From assembly GCF_001548395.1 (NCBI RefSeq), contig NZ_AP017367.1, positions 5,307,001-5,371,000 of the forward strand: a DNA stretch of 64,000 bases, in the 5' to 3' direction. Shown here piece by piece: positions 28,075 through 37,919 of the stretch (position 1 is the stretch's first letter; the number at the start of each line of letters is the position of its first letter). The translations under genes and the position numbers were made by a program. Below the pieces are notes generated by a model. The model searched no databases. It had not been told where the DNA came from and saw only the letters and a program-made list of their open reading frames with translations. The DNA is from Leptolyngbya sp. O-77. GTDB taxonomy: Bacteria > Cyanobacteriota > Cyanobacteriia > Elainellales > Elainellaceae.

Positions 28075-29241
28075 CTACACCCCCAGCGAAATCACGTCGG
28101 TAATGCTTTGTCCTTGGTGAACCCGATTGTGGCGCTGCCCCAGGCTATGCTCCTGGTGGTGCTGCTCGATCAGGTCTGCTTTCGTGCGAAATACCTGGGT
28201 GATTTTGGTCTGTGTGGCCACACCGATGGTCTTGCAGAGATCTTTCATCACTGGAAAGGAGATTGCCCATTTGTCTGCATGGGAGGTTTGGGCATTGTTA
28301 TAGTCCATAATGGCGTACAGCGCCTTTAGCACACCCGGATCGAGCGATGCATCTTCTGGGGCGGGTTTGGTTTTGGCGGCGCTGGGCCGGGCAGTGGTGG
28401 GCTTGGCGGCGGTGGGCTTGGCAGCAGTGGGGGCGATCGCCTTCTTGCCACGGGTCGATGAAACGCGGGACGCAGCTTTTTTCGACGCTACAGGTGCGGG
28501 TTCGGGTTCGGCAAGCGACACAGTGGGCACTGCTGGACGTACTATTTCGACCTCCTCAGAAAGGGCTGGCGTAGAAAGGGCTGGCGTAGAAAGGGCTGGC
28601 GTAGAAAGGGCTGGCGTGCTGCTGCCGTTTAGCAGCTTGCGGAAGGCTTCCAGCTTTTCTACGGCTGCATCTCGCTCCTGCCGGAGTCGCTGGTTTTCCT
28701 GCTGGAGGGCTGCAAGCTGAGCATTGGGCTGGGCTTGTCCTTGTTGCAGCGTTTGCTCTAGCTGCTTCACCTGGTTTTTTAGAGTTTCGATTTCGTTGGT
28801 AAACCAGGCCAGCGTTTTGGCCTGATCTGCCACAATCTTGAGGTCAACGGCGGCGGGTGAAGATTCGGCGGTCTCCTCGGCCGAGTTGACGGGTTCGGAG
28901 GCGGGTTGGGCAGACTGAGCGTGCGCCTCGACTGCCTCTGCTGGATCAACGCCCAGCACCAAAAATATTTCTAGAACCTGGTGCAAGAGATCTTCAGAAC
29001 TGCGGTTTTTACCTTTGATGCCGATCTGTTCTGCAACGGCTTTTAGCAGGTTCAAATCCACAATCACGGGCTTTCGGTAAGCGCGTCGGGTTTTAGACGG
29101 CTTTTCATCAGACTCAGCGGCAGATGGCGTTTGGGGTTTGTCAGTGGTCGTCGCAGTCAGTTTGGCAAGCATTTCGGCAGCATTCGTTAGGTCGGTGTGG
29201 CTTACTTGGTCTTGGTCGGTCGTGATGAAATCGTTTGTCAT
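28075..29241 (-). CDS. Coiled-coil protein with STPAL repeats and a plasmid-partition-like C-terminus
   Basis: A 388-aa protein of unknown function. Residues about 140-215 form a coiled coil (IETLKNQVKQLEQTLQQ). Then come four tandem STPAL units, encoded by a 15-bp repeat at about 28557-28617, and an Ala/Lys/Pro-rich linker. The C-terminal 85 residues (ALYAIMDYNNAQ, DKWAISFPVMKDLCKTIG, IEQHHQEHSLGQRHNRVHQG) recall a small domain I have seen in cyanobacterial proteins labelled as protelomerase-like or DNA-binding. That link is weak. It has no membrane segment or signal peptide. It is convergent with the GH3 gene. Confidence 0.7.
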   Translation of the reverse strand: MTNDFITTDQDQVSHTDLTNAAEMLAKLTATTTDKPQTPSAAESDEKPSKTRRAYRKPVIVDLNLLKAVAEQIGIKGKNRSSEDLLHQVLEIFLVLGVDPAEAVEAHAQSAQPASEPVNSAEETAESSPAAVDLKIVADQAKTLAWFTNEIETLKNQVKQLEQTLQQGQAQPNAQLAALQQENQRLRQERDAAVEKLEAFRKLLNGSSTPALSTPALSTPALSTPALSEEVEIVRPAVPTVSLAEPEPAPVASKKAASRVSSTRGKKAIAPTAAKPTAAKPTTARPSAAKTKPAPEDASLDPGVLKALYAIMDYNNAQTSHADKWAISFPVMKDLCKTIGVATQTKITQVFRTKADLIEQHHQEHSLGQRHNRVHQGQSITDVISLGV

Positions 29242-29855
29242 GATGGTCTTGGAAGTCTGGGGATGACGGATGGGATACGAGAGTCGGTGGGATTGGGGCG
29301 ATCGCCCGCCTTGGTTCTAGCGATCAGGCTTCGCAGGCTGAACTGCTTATGGTTCAGGGATTTTACAGATTGGAGCATCGGCGTGTGCTGCTGTTCAGGT
29401 GCAAAAATGGCAGAAGACTGTGAGTAGGGCGCGGCGGCTTTATCCGTGCAGCGCAACCTGGCGCAACCTGGCGCGATCGCCCGATCGTCCGCCATCGCAG
29501 CGGTTGGGGCGGCGGACGTGAGATACGCTTAACCCACAGCACTCGTCACCTTCGCCTCAATGTGGTTTGCATCAACCTGACCAGAGCCTCAACAGAATAG
29601 CTTACTTAGAATAGCTTATTTCTGAAGAAAGCGTGCAAAAATATCTCACCTTTCAGGGAGGAATTGAGGTTCGGGCAAATTACAACTCCAAAATCGCTCT
29701 GAGAGGTGTTAAATTTGGGGCACTCAAATCTGAGGCGAAAAACAGTTCAAGTATACTAGCATTGCGACTCCAAGTCAGAGAGGAGATGTTGCTTTTATCT
29801 TATTCCTGCCAGTCCGCAACGTCAGAATTTGAGGGCGATCGCCATTTTATAGGAC
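29242..29855. other. Intergenic, no supported gene
   Basis: About 610 bases with two or three HIP1 sites and no reading frame with recognisable content. An 82-codon + strand frame at 29633-29881 is present but has no similarity I know and overlaps the next gene. Confidence 0.5.
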
Positions 29856-30572
29856 TCAGCGAAAGCAGGTTTCCAGGTTAAATAGATTATCGGTATCAAA
29901 GTTCCTGGCATACTCTCGACGCTGCAATCGAGCAGGTTCCGAGCGCAAATAGCGATTGACCAAGGAGCGCCAGGGGCGATCGCCATCGGGCAGAGCCAGA
30001 CCATAGAAACTGCATTCCAGAGATTCATTGGGCACTAGCCCAAAGTTGCCCGTAGCGTAAAAAGGTTCAGAGAAGACAATTCCGTTGACCGTGGTGTGGA
30101 TCGGGTTGGGGCCACATTCCAGATGGACAGATCCATTCCGAACCAGGTCAAAGCGATTGTCTGCATTGGACGGCAGCACCACCAGCGCCACCGACCTTGA
30201 TTCCGTCCTCGTAATATAGTCAGCCAGTTGCCTGGCCATGTCAAAGCAAAAGCCCGTCCACTCTGACTGATCGTTGACGTAACCCAGCGGAGCCACTTCG
30301 GAGCGAATCCCAATTCTCAGAACGCCCGTTGCGTCTAGATCGTCTAGCACGGAACGACTAGCGGCGACGAGTGAAGAACGGGATGCAAGAGGGCGATCGC
30401 CGCCCGGAACTTGCCCTCCGTAGGCAGCGACCAACTGCGCCGGGGATAAAGATTTAATCAGATAAAGCCGATTTTCGTCGTTGCTGAAGGCCGCCGCCCG
30501 CTGGGTCAGCACTTGTCCAAAGGAGGCAGTCAAGTAGGGAAGATACTCTGGCAGAAATGGAAGATGCAGCAT
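29856..30572 (-). CDS. Fragment-like periplasmic solute-binding domain protein
   Basis: A 238-aa frame containing part of a family-3 solute-binding fold: DATGVLRIGIRSEVAPLGY, TGFCFDMARQLADYI and IVFSEPFYATG. These proteins bind amino acids for ABC importers or act as sensor domains. No signal peptide is visible. The first 30 residues overlap the start of the divergent ATPase remnant, and the final lobe that should follow the ATG segment is replaced by an unrelated-looking tail of about 60 residues. I think it is a truncated or rearranged gene. The breakpoint near 30.54 kb is shared with the ATPase remnant. Confidence 0.5.
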   Translation of the reverse strand: MLHLPFLPEYLPYLTASFGQVLTQRAAAFSNDENRLYLIKSLSPAQLVAAYGGQVPGGDRPLASRSSLVAASRSVLDDLDATGVLRIGIRSEVAPLGYVNDQSEWTGFCFDMARQLADYITRTESRSVALVVLPSNADNRFDLVRNGSVHLECGPNPIHTTVNGIVFSEPFYATGNFGLVPNESLECSFYGLALPDGDRPWRSLVNRYLRSEPARLQRREYARNFDTDNLFNLETCFR

Positions 30573-31540
30573 TCACCCAAACTGCTGAGGAAAGCACCAT
30601 TTTTGGGCGCATTACGCCAGAGCAAAAAGCGCGGCTGGTGCAGAGCCTCCAGTCTCGCGGGCACTATGTTGCCATGATGGGCGACGGGGTGAATGATGTG
30701 CTGTCGCTCAAGCAGTCGAATGTCGGCGTTGCGATGGAAAGCGGCAGCCAGGCCACGCGCAGCGTCGCGGACATTGTGCTGCTCAACGACACCTTTAGCG
30801 CCTTGCCCAAAATCTTTACCGAAGGGCGACGCATCCGCAACGGCGTGGTGGACATTAGCAAGCTATTTATGGTTCGCATCTTTTCGTTCATCTTGGCGAT
30901 CGTGGCGATCGGCATGATTACGCTCTCGTTTCCCTTTAGCATCAAAGCCAGCACGATTGTTACATTCCTCACTGTCGGCTTGCCGCCCTTTTTTGTCACG
31001 CTCTGGGCCCGCCCCACTCAGCCGAAGGTGTCGCTGTGGGAATCCGTTCGCCATTTTGTCTTACCTGCGACGCTGACCCTCTCCTTGGCAAGCGTTTTGG
31101 TTTATCTCTACTTTTTGGCAGAAAATGTCGGCCCGCTGATGGATTGGTTAGGTGGGGCGATTTCTCTGGAAGAACTGGCGCAGCAAATTAGCCGCGCCCA
31201 AATCAATCAGGCGCAACAAATTGCGGAGGCGGCGATGGTGACGATGCAGATTCTGGGTGGGCTGCTATTGCTGCCGTTTCTCAAGCCGCCTACGTCGAGC
31301 TGGGTGGGTGGAGAGCCGCTGAGCCGAGACTGGCGCTACACGATTCTGTCCGGGCTGGTGCTGTTGGCGTATATCTTAATCATCACGATTTCGCCGCTAC
31401 GCCGCTTTTTTGAACTGGCTCCTCTGGAACCGCAGGAATATATCGGGATTGGGCTGGTTGCGGTGGTGTGGGCGCTGGTGGTGCGCTTTATCTGGCGACG
31501 CAGGCTGATAGAGCGCTTTCTGGGTCTACTTCCGTTCTAG
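30539..31540 (+). pseudogene. Cation-transporting P-type ATPase, 3' half only
   Basis: About 330 residues, beginning EDTLAEMEDAAF and then IFGRITPEQKARLVQSLQ. The hinge motif GDGVNDVLSLKQ follows, then six C-terminal hydrophobic segments (first FSFILAIVAIGMITLSFPF) to a natural-looking end GLLPF. A complete P-type ATPase would have about 800-900 residues, including the transmembrane core, actuator domain and phosphorylation motif DKTGT, all absent. The coding similarity runs upstream of the first ATG (30557) to about 30539, where it stops abruptly against the solute-binding fragment. The gene is therefore 5'-truncated by rearrangement. A short protein could still be made from 30557, but it could not hydrolyse ATP. 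Confidence 0.85.
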
Positions 31541-31606
31541 TGCCTTGGTGGACTGGCAATCCAAAATCGCAAATCCAAAATCGAGAATTGATATAAGATA
31601 AGACCC

Positions 31607-33052
31607 ATGCCGTTTTCATTGCCCGCAAATCTCCCGGTCGATCAGGCTACGCTGCCAATCTCTACTGAATATCGCTCTGTCTCAGAGCGCCTGGCAGATG
31701 GCAAGTCTCTGCGGCAGCTTCTCAAGCGGTCAGCCCAGGGCGACTACTTTTCGGCTGATTGCCGCGAAGACCCGATCGCCCTTCTAGAAGCGCAAGCCCA
31801 AACTCGCTTACCTGACCTCGTGCCGATTCGCTATGGGCGGATGTTGGCTTCTCCCTTTGCGTTTTTTCGGGGAGCCGCCGCGATTATGATTCGGGATATT
31901 GCTCCAGCACCCACAACGGGTTTGACGGTGCAAGCTTGTGGGGATGTTCACTTATCGAACTTTGGCGTATTTGCATCAGCAGAGCGCAACCTGATCTTTG
32001 GGATTAACGACTTTGACGAAACTTATCCAGGAGCCTGGGAGTGGGATCTAAAGCGGCTGGTGGCGAGTTTTGTGGTGGCAGGGCGATCGCTGGGAGCAGA
32101 TTCGGTGCTGTGTGAGGAGGCGGTGCGGGCGGTTGTGCAGTCCTATCGGCAAAATTTGCGAATCTATGCTGAGATGGGTTATCTAGAACTCTGGTATGAA
32201 ACGATTTCGGAAGATGAGTTGCTGCAAAAGCTACCTGACGAATTGCGCCAGAAAACCGACCGTTTGTTGACCAAAGCCCGTGAACGAACCAACTTGCAGA
32301 CGTTAGATAAGATCACAGACTTGATCGACGAACAGCGCCGCATTGTGGAGTCGCCGCCTTTGATTGTGCGCCTGGAAACGACAAGCAGTGGGCGATCGCC
32401 CGTAGAAGCGATCGCCCTGCTAATGCAGGATTATATGACTTCTCTGAGTGGCGATCGCCGCTTTTTGCTCTCCCGCTATCGGCTGCTGGACGGGGTTCGC
32501 AAGGTCGTAGGGGTGGGCAGCGTCGGGACTCGATGTTCGGTTATCTATCTGGAGGGCGCAGACGACAACGATCCCCTGTTTCTGCAAATTAAGGAAGCCC
32601 AACCCTCGGTCTTAGCGCCTTATGTAGACCAAGACACGCGCTGTCAGCATCGCCTGCCCGACGGGCATCAGGGTCATCGGGTCGTCATCGGGCAGCGATT
32701 GATCCAGAGTGCCCCTGACATTTTTCTGGGCTGGGGAAGTCTGGATGGCGTTCATTACTATATTCGTCAGTTGCGCGATATGAAAGGCTCGCTCAAGCTC
32801 GAACCCGGTAAATTTTCTCCCTCAATGTTGCCAAATTATGGCGTGCTGTGCGGTTGGGCCCTCGCTCTGGCCCACGCGAAATCCGGCGATGCGGCAATGC
32901 TGGCAGGTTACATGGGCAAAAGCCCAGCATTGGACGACGCGCTGACTCGGTTTGCTCATGCCTATGCAGATCAAACGGAACGAGACTATGATCGGTTGGT
33001 GGCGGCGGCGCGACAGGGGCGGCTCCCAGTTGCCGAAGATGTTAATGTTTAA
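31607..33052 (+). CDS. DUF2252 family protein
   Basis: A 481-aa soluble protein with the DUF2252 blocks: YGRMLASPFAFFRGAA, QACGDVHLSNFGVFAS, NDFDETYPGAWEWDLKRLV, and a late QLRDMKGS. The GD-H-x-N and DFDE motifs resemble the catalytic loop and metal-binding motifs of kinase-like (aminoglycoside phosphotransferase) folds, so a small-molecule kinase activity is plausible but not shown. Length is normal for the family. A CCAAAATC-type repeat lies just upstream (31557-31590). It is a single gene. Confidence 0.85.
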   Translation: MPFSLPANLPVDQATLPISTEYRSVSERLADGKSLRQLLKRSAQGDYFSADCREDPIALLEAQAQTRLPDLVPIRYGRMLASPFAFFRGAAAIMIRDIAPAPTTGLTVQACGDVHLSNFGVFASAERNLIFGINDFDETYPGAWEWDLKRLVASFVVAGRSLGADSVLCEEAVRAVVQSYRQNLRIYAEMGYLELWYETISEDELLQKLPDELRQKTDRLLTKARERTNLQTLDKITDLIDEQRRIVESPPLIVRLETTSSGRSPVEAIALLMQDYMTSLSGDRRFLLSRYRLLDGVRKVVGVGSVGTRCSVIYLEGADDNDPLFLQIKEAQPSVLAPYVDQDTRCQHRLPDGHQGHRVVIGQRLIQSAPDIFLGWGSLDGVHYYIRQLRDMKGSLKLEPGKFSPSMLPNYGVLCGWALALAHAKSGDAAMLAGYMGKSPALDDALTRFAHAYADQTERDYDRLVAAARQGRLPVAEDVNV

Positions 33053-33248
33053 CGCTTGAACTAATGCTTAAACTCATGCTTAGACTGATTAAGCTAGCAT
33101 GATTTCTGATGAATCTTCGCCTGCGGAGGAGAAACTATCTCGTACCCATCGACTGAGAGATGAAGTGAGAGATGAAGTAAATAGACCAGATTAAAACCAG
33201 ATCTCAAACCGCTGCGGGCGGCACAGGGCTTCGGTTTTATCTTGATTT

Positions 33249-34415
33249 ATGCCCATCCATTTGATAGATGCTATGAAGTCTTTGCTCCAGTGGTTGCACG
33301 ACCCGATCAAGCTCTGGCGATCGCCCCTTTCGCAGCGCATTATTTTGGGAATTTTTGCCAGCCTTGTGGCGATCGAAGGCATTTTGCTGGTGCCATCTGT
33401 GCAGCATCGCCGCGATGAACTATTAGAGCAAATTGAAGAAGTATCGACAGGTAAGGTACGCTGGATTATCACCACCTACCCGGCTGCATCGGGCGCAGAA
33501 TTGGCCCAGCACTTGCAGCAATTGCAAACTGACCCAATGCTTCAGGGAGTTCTAGGCGGCGCAGTCTACGATGCCAGCGGAAGGCGCGTTGCAGGGTTTG
33601 GAGAACTGCCAGCGCTGACCATAGACGCAGCCCGCCAAAACCGCCGTCAATTTTTTAGCAGCAGTGCAGGACGCCGGTACGACATCGCCTGGACGACAAC
33701 GGGCATCGGTGAGGGAATGTTGCCAGATTTAACCGAAAATCACTGGTTGGTGCTGCGACACAATGCCGATCAGACGCAGCACGCGCTGATGCTGTATATC
33801 CTGCGAATCGCGGGGTTGGTGCTGCTGATTGCGGCCTTCATTACGCTGGTGATGCTGCTGCTGTTGAGTCGGCTGCTGATCCAGCCAATCTTGACGCTGC
33901 GCCGCGATCTGGCGCTGGCGGGGGAGGCAGTGGCCGCCGATGAAGCCGCACCGCAGTTTACCTCGCTGCGCTATCAACGGTCGGACGAGCTTGGCGAAGT
34001 CATTGGCACGTTTGACAAAATGTATGGGCAGATTAGCAGGGCAATGGGCGATCGCAAGCAGGCAGAAGCAGCCCTGCGCCGCCATAACCAGGAAATGCAG
34101 GACTACATCGAACTGGTGAACCAAGTGACAGCGGCCGCTACTGCGGTCGATGAAGGCACATTTCAGCCCGAAAGCCTGAGCGCAGTGGCCGCGAGAGACG
34201 ATCAACTGGGTCAACTGGCGCGAATGTTTCAAATGATGGCGGCTAGCGTGGAGCGCCGTGAGAGTCAGCTAAAGCAGCAAGTGATGGAACTCACTATTGA
34301 AATTGATCAGGCAAAACGGCAAAAGCAGGTGGCCCAAATTACCCAGAGCGACTATTTTCAGGAAATTCAAGATGATCTCAAAAATTTCCGACATGAGGAC
34401 TTTTGGCAATCGTAA
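33249..34415 (+). CDS. HAMP-domain membrane sensor without an output domain
   Basis: A 388-aa protein (a second possible ATG is at 33273). One transmembrane helix at about 29-50 and another at about 185-210 bracket an extracytoplasmic sensor region; a HAMP linker (LLIQPILTLRRDL) and a coiled coil follow. There is no kinase, cyclase or methyl-accepting domain. The last 40 residues, with LTIEIDQAKRQKQ and ITQSDYFQEIQDDLKNF, closely resemble the end of the sensor at 56383-58539, so the two share a C-terminal module. A transposase remnant begins at the very end of the gene, but the reading frame ends naturally with EDFWQS. Confidence 0.75.
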   Translation: MPIHLIDAMKSLLQWLHDPIKLWRSPLSQRIILGIFASLVAIEGILLVPSVQHRRDELLEQIEEVSTGKVRWIITTYPAASGAELAQHLQQLQTDPMLQGVLGGAVYDASGRRVAGFGELPALTIDAARQNRRQFFSSSAGRRYDIAWTTTGIGEGMLPDLTENHWLVLRHNADQTQHALMLYILRIAGLVLLIAAFITLVMLLLLSRLLIQPILTLRRDLALAGEAVAADEAAPQFTSLRYQRSDELGEVIGTFDKMYGQISRAMGDRKQAEAALRRHNQEMQDYIELVNQVTAAATAVDEGTFQPESLSAVAARDDQLGQLARMFQMMAASVERRESQLKQQVMELTIEIDQAKRQKQVAQITQSDYFQEIQDDLKNFRHEDFWQS

Positions 34416-35276
34416 GTGACCCAGTGGAATCAGAATCTCCGTTCCTTCTGCTTGTAAAGAGGATGCCAGCAATCAGGTTCACCCGCAAGCCAAAGCGTTT
34501 CCTGCGGTTGCGATAACGTCCTGAAAAGATGCGGAAAATCTTGAAGCGACGAATCACATGCTCAACGCGCACCCGCAGTCGTGCTAAGACCCGATTATGC
34601 TGCTTCTCTGCGTCTGGTAAGGGTTGCTGGCGCTTCTTCTTGGTGGGTGTACAGGCTCCCGCATGGCGTTTGGCAAACCCCTGCTAGCCTCTGTCAGCTA
34701 AGCATAACTGGGAGGAGACAACCGGCAGGCGACTGCGCTTGAGCAGCTGGAAGTCATGGGTTCTGCCGGTGTCAATAGCGGTGCCAATTACCTGCCCAGT
34801 TTCAAACTCCACTGGCAGTTGGGCTTTCAGCATGTGGCATTGCTGCTTGCCGCTGTAGTAGCGCTTTTGTTTTTTGGGGACGTTCAATTTCCATCTCCCC
34901 TACATCCACCATCATGACTTTCCATTCCCAACCCGGTTGATAGAGCGGACGCTGACTCAGCAGTCGGAACCTACCGCCCTTGACCAACAGGTCTTCGACT
35001 TTGCGTACAATTCGCCCAACGGTGGTCTCGTGGATTCCCCAACTGACGGCAATATGAAACTGGCTGCGATACTCTCTCCAGTACTCCAACGCCACCAGCA
35101 GTTGGTCTTCCACACTGAGCTTGGCTTGTCCGCCCCGTTGCCCTTGACGATCTAGATGGGGGCCTAGATGGGGGCGCAACACCTCAACCATCTCGCTGAA
35201 TGTCTCACGGCTGACCGACCCCGCACAAGCGCTTGAACTCGGGCTTCGATAGATGCGCTAATTCGCTGTATCGCAT
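34378..35276 (-). pseudogene. IS5-type transposase remnant
   Basis: The minus strand encodes pieces of one DDE transposase in order: MRYSELAHLSKPEFKRLCG from 35276, SRETFSEMVEVLRPHLG, VDVGEMEIERP, KKQKRYYSGKQQCHMLKAQ, TGRTHDFQLLKRSR, VRVEHVIRRFKIFR. Three lesions split it: a frame change near 35222, another near 34885, and a TAG after LCLADRG at about 34682. Product length without the breaks would be near 285 residues, normal for the family. Inverted ends are not clear. It abuts the HAMP-sensor gene. Confidence 0.8.
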
Positions 35277-35354
35277 ATCTGCTGCTAGAGTGGGTGTTTA
35301 TTCAGAATCTATCTGGCTTGGCTGCGATCCTCAACTGTCACACCACGTTGCTAT

Positions 35355-35765
35355 TCATGCAGGAGGTCTAATGGATAATTGACCCAATCGCCGAGACAAG
35401 GTGCTGTGGTCTGGCACAGGTAGGTCGATTCCCATCAACTCGAAAATCGATTCGAGCAAGCCTTGGCACTGCCGTCCCGCTAGACGATAAACGGCTTTGA
35501 CGGTCGCCATTGTTTGGATGGCAAGATCGCTATAGAGGATACAGCATCTTCTTGCAGGGTGAGGCACACACAGTCCTGACTAGGAAAAGACTTCTCAACC
35601 ATCTGCGTGCCTCACTAGCTTCAAAAACGCTGTAGACGCACCTGGTTTACCGCTTCAATCCTCAACAATCCATGACTCCAGCACGGACTCTTCGACCCAG
35701 ACGGTGAGGCTTCCCCGTTGCTTTAATCCGGCGTTATACTCAGACCAGTTGCGGATGCGGTATTG
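35355..35765 (-). pseudogene. Second IS5/IS1031-type transposase fragment (N-terminal)
   Basis: The minus strand reads NWSEYNAGLKQRGSLTVWV from about 35757, a stop, then YSDLAIQTMATVKAVYRLAG and DLPVPDHSTLSRRLGQLS down to 35365. These are the first two conserved blocks of a family often listed as IS5-group transposases. The catalytic part is missing. It is a different element from its neighbour at 34378-35276. Confidence 0.75.
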
Positions 35766-35849
35766 AGATTTTATGGCATGTTGCGGTGTGGTAACTACAA
35801 CCTACCATTCCGCTCCCCTCCGCAATCCCTCTTCATACAACAACGCCTT

Positions 35850-36641
35850 ATGACTTCTGAAACTTACTCTCCACCCGTCAACGTGTTGCTTCAGCTTGGG
35901 GAAAAGCGCCTGCGCCTACATCACAAGTGGATAGACTATCCCCAGCAGTATGGGTTCACTGAGGCGGATATTCCTGAATTGACTCGAATGGCGATCGATC
36001 AGGAATTAAATTGGGCTGAGTCGGATAACCCAGAGTCTTGGGCACCTGTTCATGCGTGGCGGGCACTAGGGCAGCTCAAAGCCGAGGATGCAGTTGAGCC
36101 GCTGCTCTCAGTCTTCAGCGCTATGGAAAAGCATGACTGGTTCAATGAAGAAATGCCTGAAGTCTTTGCGCTGATTGGTTCGGCGGCTCTCTCTCCAACT
36201 CGGGATTTTTTAGAAAATCCAAAGAATCCTTTCTACTGCCGCTGGACAGCAGCTAACATCCTGGTCAAACTGGGTCAAACCCACCCGGAGCTGAGGGCAG
36301 CATGTGTGGCGGCTCTGGAAGCGACGCTTGAGCAGTATTCCAGCAACAGTCCAGAGATGAACGGGGTTTTGGTCAATAGCCTGCTGGATCTGGCATCTCG
36401 GGAGTCTGCGCCCATCATCGAGCAGGCCTATGCTGCGAAATGGGTAGACTTTTCGATATGTGGAGACTGGCTAGATGTGCAGCGTCACTTAGGCTTGCTC
36501 TCGCCAGCGGAAGTGTATGAGCGTCGGCATTGGGTTGATGCAGAACGGCTGAGGGTGAAAACGTCGAAGCTGCCTGCGTCTCCCTCTAAGGGGTTTGGTG
36601 CTGAAACTGCACAGAAGAAGCCGAAAAAGAAGAGTAAGTAA
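35850..36641 (+). CDS. DUF1186-like helical-repeat protein
   Basis: A 263-aa protein from ATG 35850. The sequence consists of helical repeats similar to HEAT or PBS-lyase repeats (VHAWRALGQLKAEDAVEPLL, EVFALIGSAALSPTRDFL, RWTAANILVKLGQ). It ends in a lysine-rich tail (KKPKKKSK). I associate it with the DUF1186 family of unknown function; similar proteins sometimes carry a SEC-C zinc motif at the end, which is absent here. No operon partner is visible. Confidence 0.7.
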   Translation: MTSETYSPPVNVLLQLGEKRLRLHHKWIDYPQQYGFTEADIPELTRMAIDQELNWAESDNPESWAPVHAWRALGQLKAEDAVEPLLSVFSAMEKHDWFNEEMPEVFALIGSAALSPTRDFLENPKNPFYCRWTAANILVKLGQTHPELRAACVAALEATLEQYSSNSPEMNGVLVNSLLDLASRESAPIIEQAYAAKWVDFSICGDWLDVQRHLGLLSPAEVYERRHWVDAERLRVKTSKLPASPSKGFGAETAQKKPKKKSK

Positions 36642-37052
36642 GCTAATTGTTGATTCCCTGCCCCGTGGCGATCGCCCCTCCCTGTCCTATTGGGTCAATA
36701 TCACAGCGTTCATAGAAACAGCGCGATCGCCCCTGTGTTATAACCGTGACCGATGTGCGGGCGTAATGTATGACGCTGAAAGCTGTCGGAATAGTGACAG
36801 GTGTGGCGAGTGACAGGTGTGGCGGCCGACGCTCTATTTTGTCTCGGTCGCGCCCAAAAAGGAAACGCTGTGAATTCCCTAAATATTCGCAAATATTCGC
36901 TACACTTTGCTTTCAGGACTGACACACTTGCGAGCGGTTTGCTGAATTTTGGACGATTTCTCGCGGGTGCAGCCCACGAGAAATTATCCGCTACGGGAAA
37001 TTATCCAACTGCATCAGTCCTAGTTTTCTAATCACGTTTGGGGCGATCGCCA
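36642..37052. other. Intergenic with a degenerate palindromic (MITE-like) copy
   Basis: Contains HIP1 sites and, at about 36948-37023, a stretch with GGACGATTTCTCGCGGG and CCCACGAGAAATTATCC that is a decayed relative of the element at 51702-51804. No gene is supported. Confidence 0.55.
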
Positions 37053-37919
37053 ATGATGGGTATTCAGGTCACTGATTTCGGGGCAAATCTTGCAGTTGGA
37101 ACAGCGGAACCGCTGGAGCCAGCCGTGTATATCGTGGGCGCGGGGCCCGGCGATCCAGAACTGCTGACGTTGAAGGCCTATCGCCTGCTGTCCCAGGCAG
37201 ACGTGATTCTGGTAGCCGATTCGCTGGTGCCGCAGCAGGTGTTGGGCTGTGTTCGTCCGGATGCAGAGATTGTGCGGACGGCCAACAAAACGCTGGAAGA
37301 CATTTTGCCACTGATGGTGGCGCGAGTGCGATCGCACCAATCGGTCGTGCGGCTGCATTCCGGCGACCCCAGCCTCTACAGCGCCATCCACGAACAAATG
37401 CACCTGCTGGCAGCAGCGGACATTCCCTTTGAGGTGATTCCGGGCATCAGCGCGTTTCAGGCGGCGGCGGCACGGCTGAAGGTAGAACTGACGCTGCCCG
37501 GACTGGTGCAAACCATCATCCTGACGCGGATTAGCGGGCGCACCCAGGTTCCCGATGCCGAAAATCTGGCTTCTCTGGCAGCGCACAAAGCCAGCCTGTG
37601 CCTCTACCTCAGCGCTCGCCATGTAGAAGCCGCCCAGTCGCAACTCATGGAACACTATGCCGCCGATACGCCTGTGGCGATTTGCTTTCGGCTGGGCTGG
37701 CCCGATGAGCAAATCTGGCTTACGCCGCTCAGCCAGATGGCAGCAACCACGCAGGAAAAAGACCTGATTCGCACGACGCTATACGTGATTAGTCCAGCAC
37801 TAGCGGCAGCAAGGGGTTCTGCGAAAAGATCTGAAACATCCGTGCGATCGCGCTTGTATAACCCAGAGCATGATCACCTATTCCGGCGATCGCCCTCCAG
37901 GAGAGCGATCCAGCCATAG
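37053..37919 (+). CDS. cobM: Precorrin-4 C11-methyltransferase
   Basis: A 288-aa SAM-dependent methyltransferase of corrin synthesis. It methylates precorrin-4 (or the cobalt form) at C11 on the way to cobalamin. Motifs: VYIVGAGPGDPELLTLKA at the N-terminus, the central RLHSGDPSLYSAIHEQ, and PFEVIPGISAFQAAAARL. The start is one of two adjacent ATGs at 37053 and 37056; a TTG at 37038 is also in frame. The C-terminal 35 residues after YVISPALA are variable. No cobalamin riboswitch is visible upstream, and no other cob gene adjoins it. Confidence 0.93.
   Translation: MMGIQVTDFGANLAVGTAEPLEPAVYIVGAGPGDPELLTLKAYRLLSQADVILVADSLVPQQVLGCVRPDAEIVRTANKTLEDILPLMVARVRSHQSVVRLHSGDPSLYSAIHEQMHLLAAADIPFEVIPGISAFQAAAARLKVELTLPGLVQTIILTRISGRTQVPDAENLASLAAHKASLCLYLSARHVEAAQSQLMEHYAADTPVAICFRLGWPDEQIWLTPLSQMAATTQEKDLIRTTLYVISPALAAARGSAKRSETSVRSRLYNPEHDHLFRRSPSRRAIQP

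Noticed and set aside
28557..28617. STPAL tandem repeats as another off-target spacer scar
   Set aside because: It is a contiguous 15-bp tandem repeat with no unique insert between copies.
29633..29881. 82-codon frame on the + strand
   Set aside because: No similarity, no ribosome site, and it overlaps the solute-binding gene.
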